Source: Dastarcus helophoroides (Eukaryota > Arthropoda > Insecta > Coleoptera > Bothrideridae). Taken from it: a stretch of DNA of 64,000 nucleotides. Positions 21,445 through 33,302 of the stretch are shown in pieces. Both the position numbers and the translations under genes were made by a program. The stretch lies in NCBI GenBank assembly GCA_028583605.1, contig CM053331.1, positions 12,012,857-12,076,856 on the forward strand. The letters are read 5' to 3'. The notes under the pieces are model-generated. The model saw nothing but the letters and a program-made list of their open reading frames with translations. It did no database searches and was not told the DNA's origin. Positions within the stretch are counted from its first letter, which is position 1, and every line of letters begins with the position of its first letter.

Positions 21445-22934
21445 AAGTAAAATATTTATGAATTTTAAGAGCTGTTTAACTATTTAATAAGTATTCTGGC
21501 ATGTCTCTTGATGTATTTATTGCTGTGGACCTAGAAGATGTGGAGTTGTTGCCCAGAAATAGTCATCTAGTTAAGCTAATCGTAAAGTGCAACTCGACTT
21601 GATTTCAAAGTGACATCTGGCGGAGAGCCGTCGTTTTATCTGTGATGAATTTGAGGAAGTTTGCCGTGGTTTTGTAAACCACATTATGTATGACATTCTT
21701 TGGTTCCAAGTGTCAACAAAGTGAGGTCAAAGCAATGGATACCGGAATTGAAATAACAACCTGTTGAAGTTTGCGAAAATTTCAACACCAACCAGAGATG
21801 CCTCTGCTGTGGATGAGTCCGAAACGAACTATTATTCACTTAAAGGGAGAATTCAAGCAAAGAAGGGCAACACTGATCCTTGTCAAAACTTAAAAAAGAA
21901 ACGAGTATGTTTACCCCTCTTTGGATGCAAAAGCGACAATTTTAGAGGCCTGCAAGAGTATTAATTTTAGTTAATAGAGTTACATTACTCTTAACTTCTG
22001 AGGAGTTGACTCAAGTTTACTATCAGAAAAAAGGTGAGGTTCTGTGAGTAACATAACTTTTGTAACGTGCGACCACCCAAGACTTGAGTTTTGGCTTTCT
22101 ACGAAACAATTCATTGAGCAATTTCTACAATGTTGATATTGACTTTTATATTTCTTCGCAAGAAAAAATGTGTTGGATCCGGGTTTCTAGCTGGCCAGAT
22201 CATGATTCCATCCCTGCTGCTCCAATTATTGTAGCTAATGTTATAAGAAATAAATTATACATATGAGCATCTAGGATTCCATACCAGTCATTAATAATTT
22301 TACGACCAGCTATTAAATATTTCAGCAATAGAGAACGTTACCTCGTCCATTCAAATTATATTACGAAAAATGCCGTTATTCTAGCTAAATTTATTAACCA
22401 TTATTTGGCAAAAGAAATGGCTACTTTCAGTCAGATATAATTTCTAAACAGGTTTTTATTTAAAATCATTATAATATGAGCTTTTTTTATATCCTGTGAA
22501 TTCATGATCGAGATACATATATTTAGCACCCCGTGTAGAATTTCTTGGATATTAGAAGCAATATAACCACAAGACATTAAACTTTCTTTCTTTGGTGTGC
22601 TGGTTTCTGTTGGAAACAGAAACGTTTATTGTAATCTATTAGATTGTGGATTGGTGTGGGGTCTTTCGGCTTTTAGTTGTTTTTCTTTATTTCGACCGAA
22701 AGAGTTCTTTTGTGAATAATCCTAATCTAAACTATTTTCAGAGTTTTTATAACATTTAGTACGTTCTTTGAACCTAAATTGCCAATTTCTGTAGTTGTTA
22801 TCCTTCCAAAATATTCCATTCTGCACCGGATCAACAAAGGGCAGCAGCACAATATATATTGCCAATAAGGAAAGCACACTATTAGATAACCTATCCTAAA
22901 ATCAGAAATTAAGTTTGCCCATTTTTTTGAGGCG
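21445..22934. other. Unassigned stretch
   Basis: No gene was recognised. At 21805-21830 GGATGAGTCCGAAACGAAC resembles part of a hammerhead core but has no stem II. Open frames at 21764-21964 and 22084-22266 show no known motif. Confidence 0.35.
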
Positions 22935-23127
22935 GTATCTCAAGGTTCATTGGTGAATAAGGAGATCAGTTTTAGCCTCAAATCATTATTGAAAACATAT
23001 ATGAGTTTTCTCGTCTTTTCTGGCGTATAATTAACCGTCCTGAAGTATTGTTCCAGGGAGTGTTCGTTTGTCCTCTTTCCCAATAGTAAAGTTCCTTCGC
23101 AACACGTCTTTTGGTAATATCGTTTTT

Positions 23128-23546
23128 TTAAGTTTAATCTATTCGCAAATGGCAACCCCATTATGCCTTCAAAGCACTACGAGTAGGATGTGGAAACAAG
23201 GATAGATGGCAATGAACCGCCTTCTTAAACAAAAATAGGTTATAATTTTTGGGGAAAATTCCTCTCGGTAACAAGTTCCATAGCTCGGAAGTTCTATGGA
23301 AAAAAGAGTCTCCGTAGACAGAAGTCTTCACTTTGTCAAGTTGGATCGCACAGGAATTTGTTGTCTTTGACTGTCTCAAAAACTCTACCCTTGGGGGGAT
23401 TAATCCTAGTAGTTCCTACGAGCATCTTTCATAATAGTACTTGTAGAAAAGAGCCAAATCACCAACCATCCGCCTGTGCTCTAGTGTTTCGGAAGAATCA
23501 GTCAAAATCTCGTCATCAATTAGGCGAATCGCTCTTCTTGAATTGA
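23128..23546 (-). pseudogene. Jockey/CR1-like LINE, copy C
   Basis: The 3' end only. On the minus strand it covers RLIDDEILTDS, a frameshifted EHRRMVGDLALFYKYY, then RTSELWNLLPRGIFPKNYNL and HLSLFPHPTRSALKA, and the common 3' UTR ending at about 23128 with an A/T-rich tail. It is 5'-truncated near 23546. Confidence 0.75.
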
Positions 23547-23882
23547 ATAAATTTTCAATTATTCGGTCAACGGCAATACTAAGGAATAGTTCAGATCCAC
23601 AGATGTGCTTTGGCTTTGGTACTTTGATATTTTTGTAATTGTATTAGGAGATCTAGTTATATTAAAAAAAACAATTTTTTCAACAGTTTCGTAACAATTA
23701 TTAGCCATTATTAGCATCAAATAAATCTTATAATTATGATGTCTTATAACTTAACGAAGAAACTTCTAAATATACTGAAATACAGATCCATTTCTTTAGA
23801 ACATTATTGAAACTTAAGCAATTCAATAAAAGTAGTATGAGTTATAGCATCAGTGCTTGATTATACTAATTTACTATTTTAA

Positions 23883-23969
23883 AAAATTGAAATACAAATC
23901 TTGTCCCCTAAAACCACGAAAGATTTGCTAAATTTTTGAAGATAACCAAGGACCAGTCCGTTCCACCAA
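23883..23969 (+). mobile_element. Hairpin retroposon copy 3 (short form)
   Basis: It has both true ends of the family (AATTGAAATACAAATC.. and ..CAGTCCGTTCCACC) but almost no hairpin. A perfect 15 bp target duplication AATTTACTATTTTAA flanks it (23868-23882 and 23970-23984). This is the clearest evidence for the element's boundaries. Confidence 0.85.
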
Positions 23970-23984
23970 AATTTACTATTTTAA

Positions 23985-25957
23985 CAAATCGTTAATCTTA
24001 AAAACCTTGTTTTAAACTAAACATGAAAAAAGTGTTTTGTTAAGAATTTTTTATAAATAATTCATTCAAAATTTTGCTCTCTATCTTCAATTTTCTATAT
24101 TTATCATAATATATTAAATAGTGTGTATTATCGTATAGTGATAACTATCTTAAATTATGTAATTTGAATTTTAGAAAACAGATGTTCTGAATTAATAACT
24201 AGTTGTATATCGATGTCGTTAACAAAAGAAATCGGTTAATTTGTTTAGTTTAGACAGATTCTAGACAATCGGTGACCGAAGAGGTCTATGAACCCGACTC
24301 ACAATTTTAAGGTTTTGTGGGAAGTATGGCTTCATAATTTGTCTTGAGACGGAGCTTGAGGAACTATGTATTTTCTTAAGATTTTTGCTTCACAAATTAA
24401 TACAGTGAATATGAAGTTTGGTAGATATTTTGAGAAAGCAATAACAAAAAAACTATTTTAATGTATGGATACAAGCAAAACAAGTAAATATGTATCGAAC
24501 AAATCCACGGGACACGCTGACATTAGAGTAATTTTTCTTTTCTTGAAAGCCTTTCTATATGTGGATCAAAATAAGTAGAAGATAAAGGAAATTGTATTAC
24601 GTATCCATTAGATTCTACTTTATCTGGCTTTATTCTCATTATTATTCATCCAAAAACAAAGTATTTATTCTTATTAGTCACTAAGGAAATGTATTCACAT
24701 TAATTTTCTAATTATTAAGGATAATTATGAAATTAACACTCATTATGACACTTTTGTTGATAGTATTGTAGTATTTTGCGTTTGAGAGAAAAAAGTTATG
24801 CAGCTGCAACATTGAATAATAATTGTTTAATGAATAAAATTATGCTTTCAAAAGTAGCAAATTAACAAATAATAATTAATTTTTGTTTTATTTTATGTAA
24901 CTTTAATCTGGGAGACCCTATATTTATTTATTAAACTAATTACTGTTTATTATATCATTATAACACTCAATCAATAGCTTATTTATTTAATGCGGTTCAG
25001 TGATCAATACTATATTTCCTGTAAAACAAAAAGTCGTTTTAACTTATATTTAATAAAATCAAATGGGTTATGTAAAAGTAGTATGTTAGTTATCTGCTTC
25101 GTTTACTTTTTTATTTGTTGTTATTAAAGTGATTGTTTGAATCTTTGATTGTAATTATTTCAGGTGTATTCCCCCCGTAAAAGAAGTATGGAATATTTTT
25201 CTAATTTTGTCACAATATTCGCATACTTGGTCGCAAAGAAAACTTTCGAGACTGCTCCCATTACATAAAAGCATTTTACTTTGTATTAACGAATGAAAAT
25301 CAATTGGTAAACCCTGAGCTACGAATTAAAATTTAAAATCCAAAATTTTGAAAAAAATGGGTATATTCAGTTTAAAAACAAAATTAAGAAGAACATTCTG
25401 TATATTTAGAAACCGCCTAGACTCATCTTGAAGCTAGAAAGTTTGGATAAGAATCCAAAGTTCGAAAACAAATTTGAAATTCATAAGCATTTGAAATTCA
25501 TAGATTTTCATTTTAAACTCGAATATTCTACTTTTTTGAAAATTTTAAATTTTTGAAAAGATTAAATTTAAAGTTTAGATTTAATTTTTTATATAAACTT
25601 AGTTGTTTCTTTCGTCTTTTGATTTTTTAAAAAGGTTATACTGACGATTACACTGATCTGAAGCATGTGGTACGTTATATTATGAAGTAAATTAATTTTT
25701 CTCAGGTAATTTTGAAGTAAATCAACCTTTGGCGTAGTTTTTTAAATTAGATCTTTCCCTAAACCGTGGTGTCATCAGAAGTGGGCAAATTACTTTTAAA
25801 ATGGAATCGTTATATTAGCCATTGATTTTTCTGAAAAAGAAATGAAATTACTTCAAATTAGATTACCATTGGTAAAAAAGTAATTTAATTATTAATTACC
25901 ACGAAAATGCAATTAATTTTCAATTAATTCTAGGTTTTTTTATTTATTTTTTTCCAG
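23985..25957. other. AT-rich stretch, nothing firm
   Basis: No repeat end or RNA was recognised. From 25300 to 25640 it takes on the AAATTTTGA texture of the quasi-repetitive blocks. A weak exon-like candidate at 25164-25268 (+) is listed as a finding only. Confidence 0.4.
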
Positions 25958-27080
25958 TTTCAGTCGCAAAGGGTAACCCCATTATGCCTTCAAAGTACTG
26001 CGAGTAGGATGTAGAAACAAGGATATCTATCCTTCTTTCTGCGCCATCTGGCGATGAACCGCCTTCTTAAACAAGGATAGGTTGTAATTTTTGGGGAAAA
26101 TTCCTTTCGGTAACGAATTTCATAGCTTGAAAGTTCTATAGAAAAAAAGAGTCTTCGTAGACAGAAGTCCTCAACTGTATCAAGCTGGACCGCCTAGGAA
26201 TTTGCTCTCTCCGACTGTCTTGTATGCCACAAAAATTTTGTCTTTGGGGGGATCAATCCTAATAGTTCCTGCAAGCATCTTCCATGACAGTATTTGTAGA
26301 AAAGATATAAATCACCAACCACCCGGAGTGTTTCGAGAGAATCGGTCAATCTCTCATCATCAATTGAGCGAATCGCTCTTCTTTGAACTGAATCCGAAAG
26401 AGCTAAAGTGGCTGAGCTTTGGGACTGAACTCCAAACATAAGAACATAATTCTAGAGTTGGCCTAACTTAAGCTTTGTGTATTGCGAGGAGCTGATGGGA
26501 TGTGAAGTATTTTTAGCTCTAAAAAGAAATCCTACCTTCTGAAAGAGGCCGATTTAGCAATGGCGCGCACATGGACAGAGAAGTTAGTGCTCGCATTCAC
26601 TCCTAGGATAGACAGATTAGATTCCATCGGAAAGATTTTACCATCCATTAGTATGTTTGTTGCATTATTCCTTAATGTTTTCTTAGGGAAAACCGCGGCC
26701 TGAGTTTTTGAAGCGTTAAAGTCGATCAAAGTTTTCCTACCTCATTCCAGAGTGATTTCAAAATCCTGATTAATTATCCGTATCTGCTGTTCCCGGTCGA
26801 TCTGAAGCAGTGACGGATAATTGTTTGTTAGAGAAAAAAGATGACACCAGGCTACTATCATTTGCGTAGCTGTACATCGGATCAAAAGTTGAAGCTAAGA
26901 GATCGTTTATGTGTAACAAAAACAGAGTAGGAGACAGGACAGACCCCTCAGGCACCCCTGCATCAATGGTAAATGTCTCGGATGAGATGCCATCGATAAC
27001 GACCTGAAGAGATTTGTCAGCGAGAAAATTGGATATCAAATGACAGAGTTTAGGAGGAAGAGCATAAGATGTTAATTTGG
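25958..27080 (-). pseudogene. Jockey/CR1-like LINE, copy D
   Basis: A minus-strand 5'-truncated copy. It begins at about 27080 in the RT with ISNFLADKSLQVVIDGI, AGVPEGSVLSPTLFLLHIND and the damaged catalytic box YSYANDSS (YADD expected). It continues through IDFNASKTQAAVF (26729), SVQRRAIRSIDDERLTDSLE and LGLIPPKTKFLWHTRQSE, to the shared 3' UTR ending near 25958. Several frameshifts; it cannot be active. It is more similar in layout to copy A than to B or E. Confidence 0.8.
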
Positions 27081-27089
27081 CGAAAAGGG

Positions 27090-29108
27090 ATCGATAACAC
27101 GGCAGTATTTTTTTTAGTCAGAATTTTTTTCAATATTGCAACATTTTTAACAAACTTTTTAGGAATGATTAAAAATTTTTATATTCTTCTATTAATATAT
27201 CGACTTTAAGTTAGATATGTTTGGCGTTTTTTTGAAAATGTCAGATTAGAAGTTAAAATTGGTTTATTTCCAAAATTTTTTCCAAGTTATTTCACAAAGG
27301 AAAGTGGAATTTTGAAGTTTAAAGGCCAAATTTTGAAATTGAGAAATACTAAAATTTCTAGATTAATTTTAAAATGTTTTCCAAAGTTCCAAATTTAAAT
27401 TTCCATGTTTACTTTAAAATTCAAATTTACTTATGACGTCACCTTTTTTTCAAGATTTCGTCTTTAATCTGGAAATTGTTAGTTTATGTATTTTTTTTGT
27501 AAGTTTAAAAGTCGAAATTTTGTATTTTCTGAAATATTTCACTTTTTTATTAAAAAGAATTGATTTTCACATGAAAATATCGACTTTTTGGGCCAATATT
27601 CGATTTTATAAAGTTCCAGTTTCTCCAAGCTTTAACTTTTTTCATGAACTTTTTAGCTAAAACTTGAAAGTTTTTATCTTTATTTTCCTAAAATTCGATT
27701 CTAAATAGGAGACCGAAGTTTCTTCTGAAAATATTGTCGCTGATTTAGAAATTTCAGTTTTTTCATAGAAAATTGGAAACTCGAAATTTGGACTCTCTTT
27801 TAAAATGTTAACTTTTTTCTATTAAAATTTAGATGTTTTTCTTGAGATTTAGAATTTAAACATGAAATAAAAAATTTAGAGTTCAAGATAAAGTTCGAGA
27901 TTTTGATTTATTAAAATGAAAATTTTGATTTTTTGCTCAAATTTACTTCAAAATGTCGATTTTTAACTTAAACTTCTAATATTTTTGTTTCATGTTTTAA
28001 TTCAAAATCTCAAGAAAAATGTTCAAATTTCAATGAAAAACACTTAATATTATTAAAAAAGGGTTTAAATTTCAAGTCTGTCAAAATGTCGAAAAAAAAA
28101 ACAGAATACATTGATTAACAATAATTATTTAAAATTTCGCTTGATCTAAAAATTTTAAACCTTCGAACAAAAAGTAAAATTGTCGATGTTTTCAAAATTC
28201 CAGTATTTAATTTATAATCAATTCTTCAGTTTCAGTTTAAATTCGAAATTTTGAGATAAAGTCAAAATTTTACTACCGAATCAAAGTTTAGAGAAAAAAG
28301 CATCATAATTTGTAGAAAATTTTTTATTTTGTAACCAAAAATTTGGACAAAAATCTAAAAATTATTTATATGTTTATATCTAAAATGTAAAGGTAAAAAA
28401 CTTTCCAACTCTCAAAGAAAACTAAAAATCTTTTTCCAAAATTCGAATTTTTCTAGAGATTTTTTAGTTCTTCCACAAAAAGTCAATTATTTGGATTCAA
28501 ATTAAATTTATTAGAAAAGTTGCGAAAACCTTTTTATGGAACATTTGTCGAAAGTTGATCTGTTTTCTCAAATATACCACACTGCATTTTAAAATGTATA
28601 TTACAGACTTTTGAAGCGTAGGTCAAAATTTCAAGAGAAAAAATCAAAATTCTAAGAAGTGAAAACACCGCAAGAAAAACCCCAATTACTACAACAAAAC
28701 TCCTTTAAAAATGTCGATTTTAATCTTTAAATTTTAAATATTCTAGAAACCTTCAGTTTTTGGATCAGGGTCGAGCCTTTGAAGTTTTTCTTAAAATTCT
28801 AAATTTGAAGTAGAAATTTTTAACTTCGAAAATATCAGGATTTTTTTACTAAATTTCAAGTTTTCCTCAAAATATTGATATCTTTCTCAAAATTTCGTGT
28901 TAAACCTTTTTTTTATTTTTACAAATTGTAGGTGTCTTCCAAATTCCCTTCATTTTTTTCCTTAAAATTCAGAGTTTAAACTTGCAATTTTTAAATTCGA
29001 AAATTGATGATTAATGGCAAAATTTTGAATAAAAAAACCAACCAAACATTTTAGGCTTAACCATAAAATATTGACATCTTTTCGAATTTAAGCCTGTTAT
29101 CTAGAATT
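27090..29108. repeat. AT-rich quasi-repetitive block 2
   Basis: Same texture as block 1 (AAATTTTGA, TCGAAATTT, CAAAATTTC words every 20-30 bases). No coding content. It is interrupted from 29109 by a hairpin retroposon and from 29480 by a ribozyme-bearing repeat, and continues to about 30355. Confidence 0.5.
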
Positions 29109-29432
29109 TTTTTTTGGTGAAACGGACTGGTCCTTGGTTATCTTCAAAAACTGAAATACAAAACTTGTCCCCTAAAACCAAGAAAGATTCAAAAACACAA
29201 GAAAGGTTGCTCTGACACGTTTCGACAACCAAGTCATCATCTTCAGACAGATAGATAGTATCTCTCTGAAGATGATATAAAGATACTATCTATCTCTCTA
29301 AAGATGAGATAGAGATACTATCTATCTTTCTGAAGATGATAGCTTGGATGTCGAAACGCGTTAGAGCAACTTTTGGTGTGTTTTTGAATCTTTCTTGGTT
29401 TCGGGGGACAAATTTTGTATTTAAATTTTCGA
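29109..29432 (-). mobile_element. Hairpin retroposon copy 4 (expanded loop)
   Basis: Tail segment at the left (complement of GGACCAGTCCGTTTCACC plus an A run), then the two arms. Between the arms, 29245-29330 holds a duplicated and inverted GATAGATAGTATCTC / GATACTATCTATC segment, so the loop has grown. No convincing target duplication was found. Confidence 0.75.
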
Positions 29433-29479
29433 AACTTTTTTCCAAATATTCTAAAATTTGAACGAAATTTCTGCTTGAA

Positions 29480-30120
29480 AGGCCGAAAATTTGGGAAGAT
29501 GTAAGAGGGTTTAAATCTAAATTTGATAAATGAGCAATCAAATGTTCTGTAATTAAACGGTTAAACGTGCTCAAAATTGAAAATATGTACAACCGCAACC
29601 ATAGACTAGTTTCTGCCTTTCTTGGCCTCATCAGCATGGTACGGTTGTTGTATGCACTTCCAACTTAAAGCCGTTAGTCAGTCGTATAAGTATCCAAGAG
29701 AGTAAACCTCCATTGGGTGACTTGTAACTGACTTTTAACTGTTTATTACGCAAACATTTTCGCTACATGCTAATTGAAGCATTCTTCTCTGCTGAGATAA
29801 TAAGCCTTGTATAAACGAATATATACAAGTTTATTACGATGCAACTGAAATCTAATTTCATTAGAATCTAATGAAAACTAGACTGCAATTGCAAAGTTCA
29901 CGTAGATGAGGCAAAGCTTGTATCACGGGTTGCATCGCAACATCCATAGATACAAACGTCCTCGGCGTGACTTTACTTTCATCTAGTTTTGACAAATTAC
30001 CTCATCTACGTGAACTTTGCAATTGCAGTCTAGTTTTCATTAGATTCTAATGAAATTAGATTTCAATTGCATCGTAATAAACTTGTATATATTCATATAT
30101 ACAAGGCTTATTGTCTAAAT
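29480..30120 (-). repeat. Hammerhead-bearing repeat, copy 2 (minus)
   Basis: It shares with 52410-52760 the segment around the hammerhead, including ACGGCTTTAAGTTGGAAGTG and TTTAATTACAG. It also contains a 95-base inverted repeat (29818-29910 against 30002-30105) whose sequence equals 52620-52735. The order differs from the copy at 52.5 kb, which has one arm only. Inverted terminal repeats with a ribozyme are the layout known for Penelope-like elements, but no protein is encoded here. Confidence 0.7.
29598..29645 (-). ncRNA. Degenerate hammerhead ribozyme
   Basis: On the minus strand: CTGATGA (29628-29634), GGCC, AAGAAA loop, GGCA, GAAAC. Compared with 52.5 kb, the closing pair of stem II is G with A, not G with C, while stem I (ACCATG/TATGGT) is intact. 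This copy is likely inactive or weak. Confidence 0.55.
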
Positions 30121-30355
30121 TTGATGATAAATATAAAGACTTAAAAGTAAGATTCAGATTTTAAAAATTTATCAATATGTAAACTGTGGTTTTTTTCGAA
30201 ATGCTGAATGTTTTCTTAATATTCAGAACCTAAAGTTATCACTTAAAACTGGAAATGTAGGGTATTTTTTAAAAATGATTGATAAATATTTCGATCTTAA
30301 TTACAAAGTTCTTTCCGAAATTTCAAATTTAAAGTAGAAATTCTGATCTTACCAG

Positions 30356-31535
30356 TCCATTCAAAAAGTCCATAGGATGACACATAGATGAAGTTACTAG
30401 ACATTTTTCCATATGATTTTTATTTAGTACTAACCTTTAAACGATACGTGTATAAATTTGACAGCAATTTGACTATTCGCGAGTTATAGCATTTGGTGTG
30501 AAACAACTTTTATTATTGAAAAAAAAAAAAATTGGATAAAAGTGAATTTCGAGTTTTGATAAAGCATTGCTTTTTGATGAAAAAAAATACAGTGGAAACC
30601 AAACAATGGCTTGATAAACATCATCCGAACTCTGCTCCATCGAAACAAATGGTAGAGAAACGTCGTCGTACCAGCACAAATGATGCAGAGCGCAGTGGAC
30701 GCCCAAATGAGGCTGTATTCCAGAAAACATCAAAAAAATCCACAAATTGATTATGAACGATCCCAAATTGAAGATGCACGAGCTAGCTGACATTATAAAA
30801 ATATCAGATGGTAGTGTTTTACTATTTTACACGAACATTTGGGTATGCGAAAGCTCTGTGCAAAGTAGATGCCGTGTGAGCTCACAGTCTACCAAAAACA
30901 ACAACGAATCGATGCTTCATAGGAGTGTTTGGCGCTGTTAAACCGCAATAAAATGGAATTCTATCGTCGATATGTGACAACGGATGAGACATGGCTTCAC
31001 TATTACATACCAGAATCCAAAAGACTGTCAGCTGAGTGGACAGCAGTCGACGAATCGAATCCAAAGCGAGCAAAGACGCAATAGTCGGCCGGTAAGGTGA
31101 CGGCTTCTGTATTTTGGGATGCGAACGGAATAATATTCATCGACTATCTCCAAAAAGGAACCACCAGCAACAGAGACTATAACCATGCACTTTTGGATCG
31201 ATTGAAGGCTGAAATCGCAAAGAAACGGCCACATTGGCAAATGAAAAAATTGTTGTTTTACCAAGGCAATGCACGGTGTCACAAATCGATGAAAACGATG
31301 GCAAAATTGAATGAATTGCGCTTCGAATTGCTTACCCACCCACCGTATTCTCCAGATTTAGCCCCCAGCGACTTTTTCCTGTTTTCAGATCTCAAGAGAA
31401 TGCTTGTTGGAAAAAAAATTAAGTCCAATAATGTAGTAATCGCTGAAACTGAGGTCTATTTTGACGAGAAAGAGAAATCGTATTATAAAAGCGGTTTATT
31501 CTTCATGGTAGACCCTTATTGACCGGAAATATTGT
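30356..31535 (+). pseudogene. Mariner transposase, copy 1
   Basis: A mariner-family element, nearly full length in coding terms but broken. The start is TTG where ATG is expected (30529). It then reads KSEFRVLIKHCFLMKKNTVE, QWLDKHHPNSAPSK, NDAERSGRPNEA, and, in another frame, KLKMHELADIIKISDGSV. The catalytic region contains TTDETWLHYY (30985-31015), then a stop in the TQ.SAGK segment, then VFWDANGIIFIDYLQKGTT, QGNARCHKSM where the family has QDNAPCHKS (the second catalytic Asp is lost), and PPYSPDLAPSDFFLF with the third Asp kept. It ends after SYYKSGLFFMV at 31520. The 5' UTR begins near 30356 (AAAAGTCCATAGGATGA); the 3' TIR was not found. Confidence 0.85.
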
Positions 31536-31875
31536 TTTTTTTTTCAATTTATTTAACATTTCTAAACCTATTCCTCTAACAGAACGAACGGACTCCGCAA
31601 ATGGTGAGTGCTTCTAACTACCAAGCTGAATAGATTTTGGCGGTTAGGAACAGTAGTCACCAAGAGCATGTAAGTTCGACCCACAAAAACAGTTCAATGC
31701 CGGAAGGGGTATTAGCCCTCGGAGTAGTTGTTTCTTGTGGATCGGGCTTCAAGTATTTAAATTTTTAACACAGTAAATTGATGATGAAACGTCTATTCAT
31801 GTTAAAATTTCTTCTTTATTTTTCTTTTTTATATTTAAAAAAAAAATTTATTTTTAAGTATTTCTTCCCCATTGT
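31536..31875. other. Flank of the hammerhead ribozyme
   Basis: No coding. It contains GATGATGAAACGTC at about 31778 and inverted words (ACCCACAAAAACAG and TTTCTTGTGGATC) about 60 bases apart, which may belong to the ribozyme-bearing repeat. The boundaries of that repeat could not be set because this is the only copy in the window. Confidence 0.3.
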
Positions 31876-31890
31876 TCCCTTTCCATGTTA

Positions 31891-31938
31891 TGCACTGCTG
31901 ACGAGCTCAAATGAGAGCGAAACATCGATGTCCAGTGC
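31891..31938 (+). ncRNA. Type I hammerhead ribozyme
   Basis: Fits the full consensus by hand folding. Stem I GCACTG (31892-31897) pairs with CAGTGC (31933-31938). Core CTGACGA (31898-31904). Stem II GCTC (31905-31908) pairs with GAGC (31915-31918) around a six-base loop AAATGA. GAAA follows at 31919-31922. Stem III ACA pairs with TGT around TCGA (31922-31931). The cleavage site would be after C at 31932. No conserved core base deviates. Self-cleavage is known for this fold; activity here is inferred. It lies 370 bases after the mariner. Confidence 0.85.
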
Positions 31939-31944
31939 TACAAC

Positions 31945-33302
31945 CTATTTTATGTATTTCTTTTTTTTTTAATACATTTTCCTAATTTATCAAAAAAACA
32001 AAATTTTTATTTTTTCCACATCTAATTTTTGGTCTCCTATTTTTCATTCCTATTCTATGTAAAATAAACTAACCTCTTAATTTGTAAACTGTCATGAAGT
32101 GACGTTTTCAATAAATTTTAATATCACGTAGTCGTATTTCAAAAATTGTTTAGAAAATTGTCAACAAACCATAAAAATTTAAATATTTCCAAACTGGGCC
32201 GAAGAAATGTTAAATAAGATGAAAAAAAAAACAAAAAAATATTAAAGTGGTATCGCTGTCCAACGCAACTATGTTGAATAATAAAATCGAGTTTTGTCAA
32301 AATTTTGTTTTTTTCTTACTTATCCTACGGACTTACTGAATGACTTGTTATTCCGAAATGTCATGTTAAAACTTGATTTTTTTAAATAACTTCAAAGCTT
32401 TTCTGGAAATTTGTACTTTTTTTTCTCAAAATCCCATGTTTGGATTGAAACCGATTTTTTTTTATTCGGGAATGCTTTTATTATAAATTTACAATTTTTC
32501 TTCAAATTTGAATATTTCAAAATCGAAATATTGTATTAATCTTCAATTCATTTTGTAGATTTGAGATTTTCTCGAAATTTCAAATTTACATAAGCATGAA
32601 TTTCGTGCATTTAGATTTTTTGCTAAACTTTTTATTTGGAAATTAAAATATTAGTTTTATTCAAATATTATTAATTTAAAATCAAAAATTTAACCTTTTT
32701 CTGTAAATTTCTACCGTAATCTCGAAACTCTGAATTTAACATCAATATTTGGACTAATTGCGACTGAATTTGTAAAATGAAGTAAGATTCTCTTCATTTT
32801 AGGCAAGTAATATTTCTTACTCTTTGAAAGCATTTCAATTAAAAGCAGAATAATAACTGTTAATTGAAAATTGTTTGGCTTTTAAATCTGAAAAAATTGC
32901 ATTCTTTCTTTTTCTCAATTAATTTCCTAATTTATAAAAGGCAGGACACGCCGCTGACAAAATTTATGAGTTTTACTCTAAGCTGCACAAAAGTGCATTT
33001 TTTTAAATCACTTTGTTACTTTTTAAAGAGAGGGAATTTTTATAGAGTAGAAGCCTTTGTGTTTCCCACCCAAGGGCATATTGCTTTCTAGCTACGCCAT
33101 CGACATTATTAGACGTTTCCCAGTAATGTTATTGTTAAATAGATGTATGAATTTTGAAACCGAACAATTCCACGTAGATTTGATTCCTTCCGAGTTAAAA
33201 GCGAAATAAATACCAACGAAAATGAGAAAAATATCGCGTTAGAAAACGAAATGTGTTAAAATTTCAATAAATTTTATAGTGCAATTAACAAAAGCGTGCA
33301 AA
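31945..33302. other. AT-rich stretch without genes
   Basis: T-rich and A-rich runs, partly with the AAATTTTGA texture between 32380 and 32760. No gene, splice-bounded exon or repeat end was recognised. Confidence 0.4.

Noticed and set aside
21805..21830. GGATGAGTCCGAAACGAAC as a hammerhead
   Set aside because: No stem II strand pair and the CTGA part is interrupted.
31575..31605. 21-base microexon between a good AG and GTGAGT
   Set aside because: No flanking exon context, and such small matches arise often by chance.
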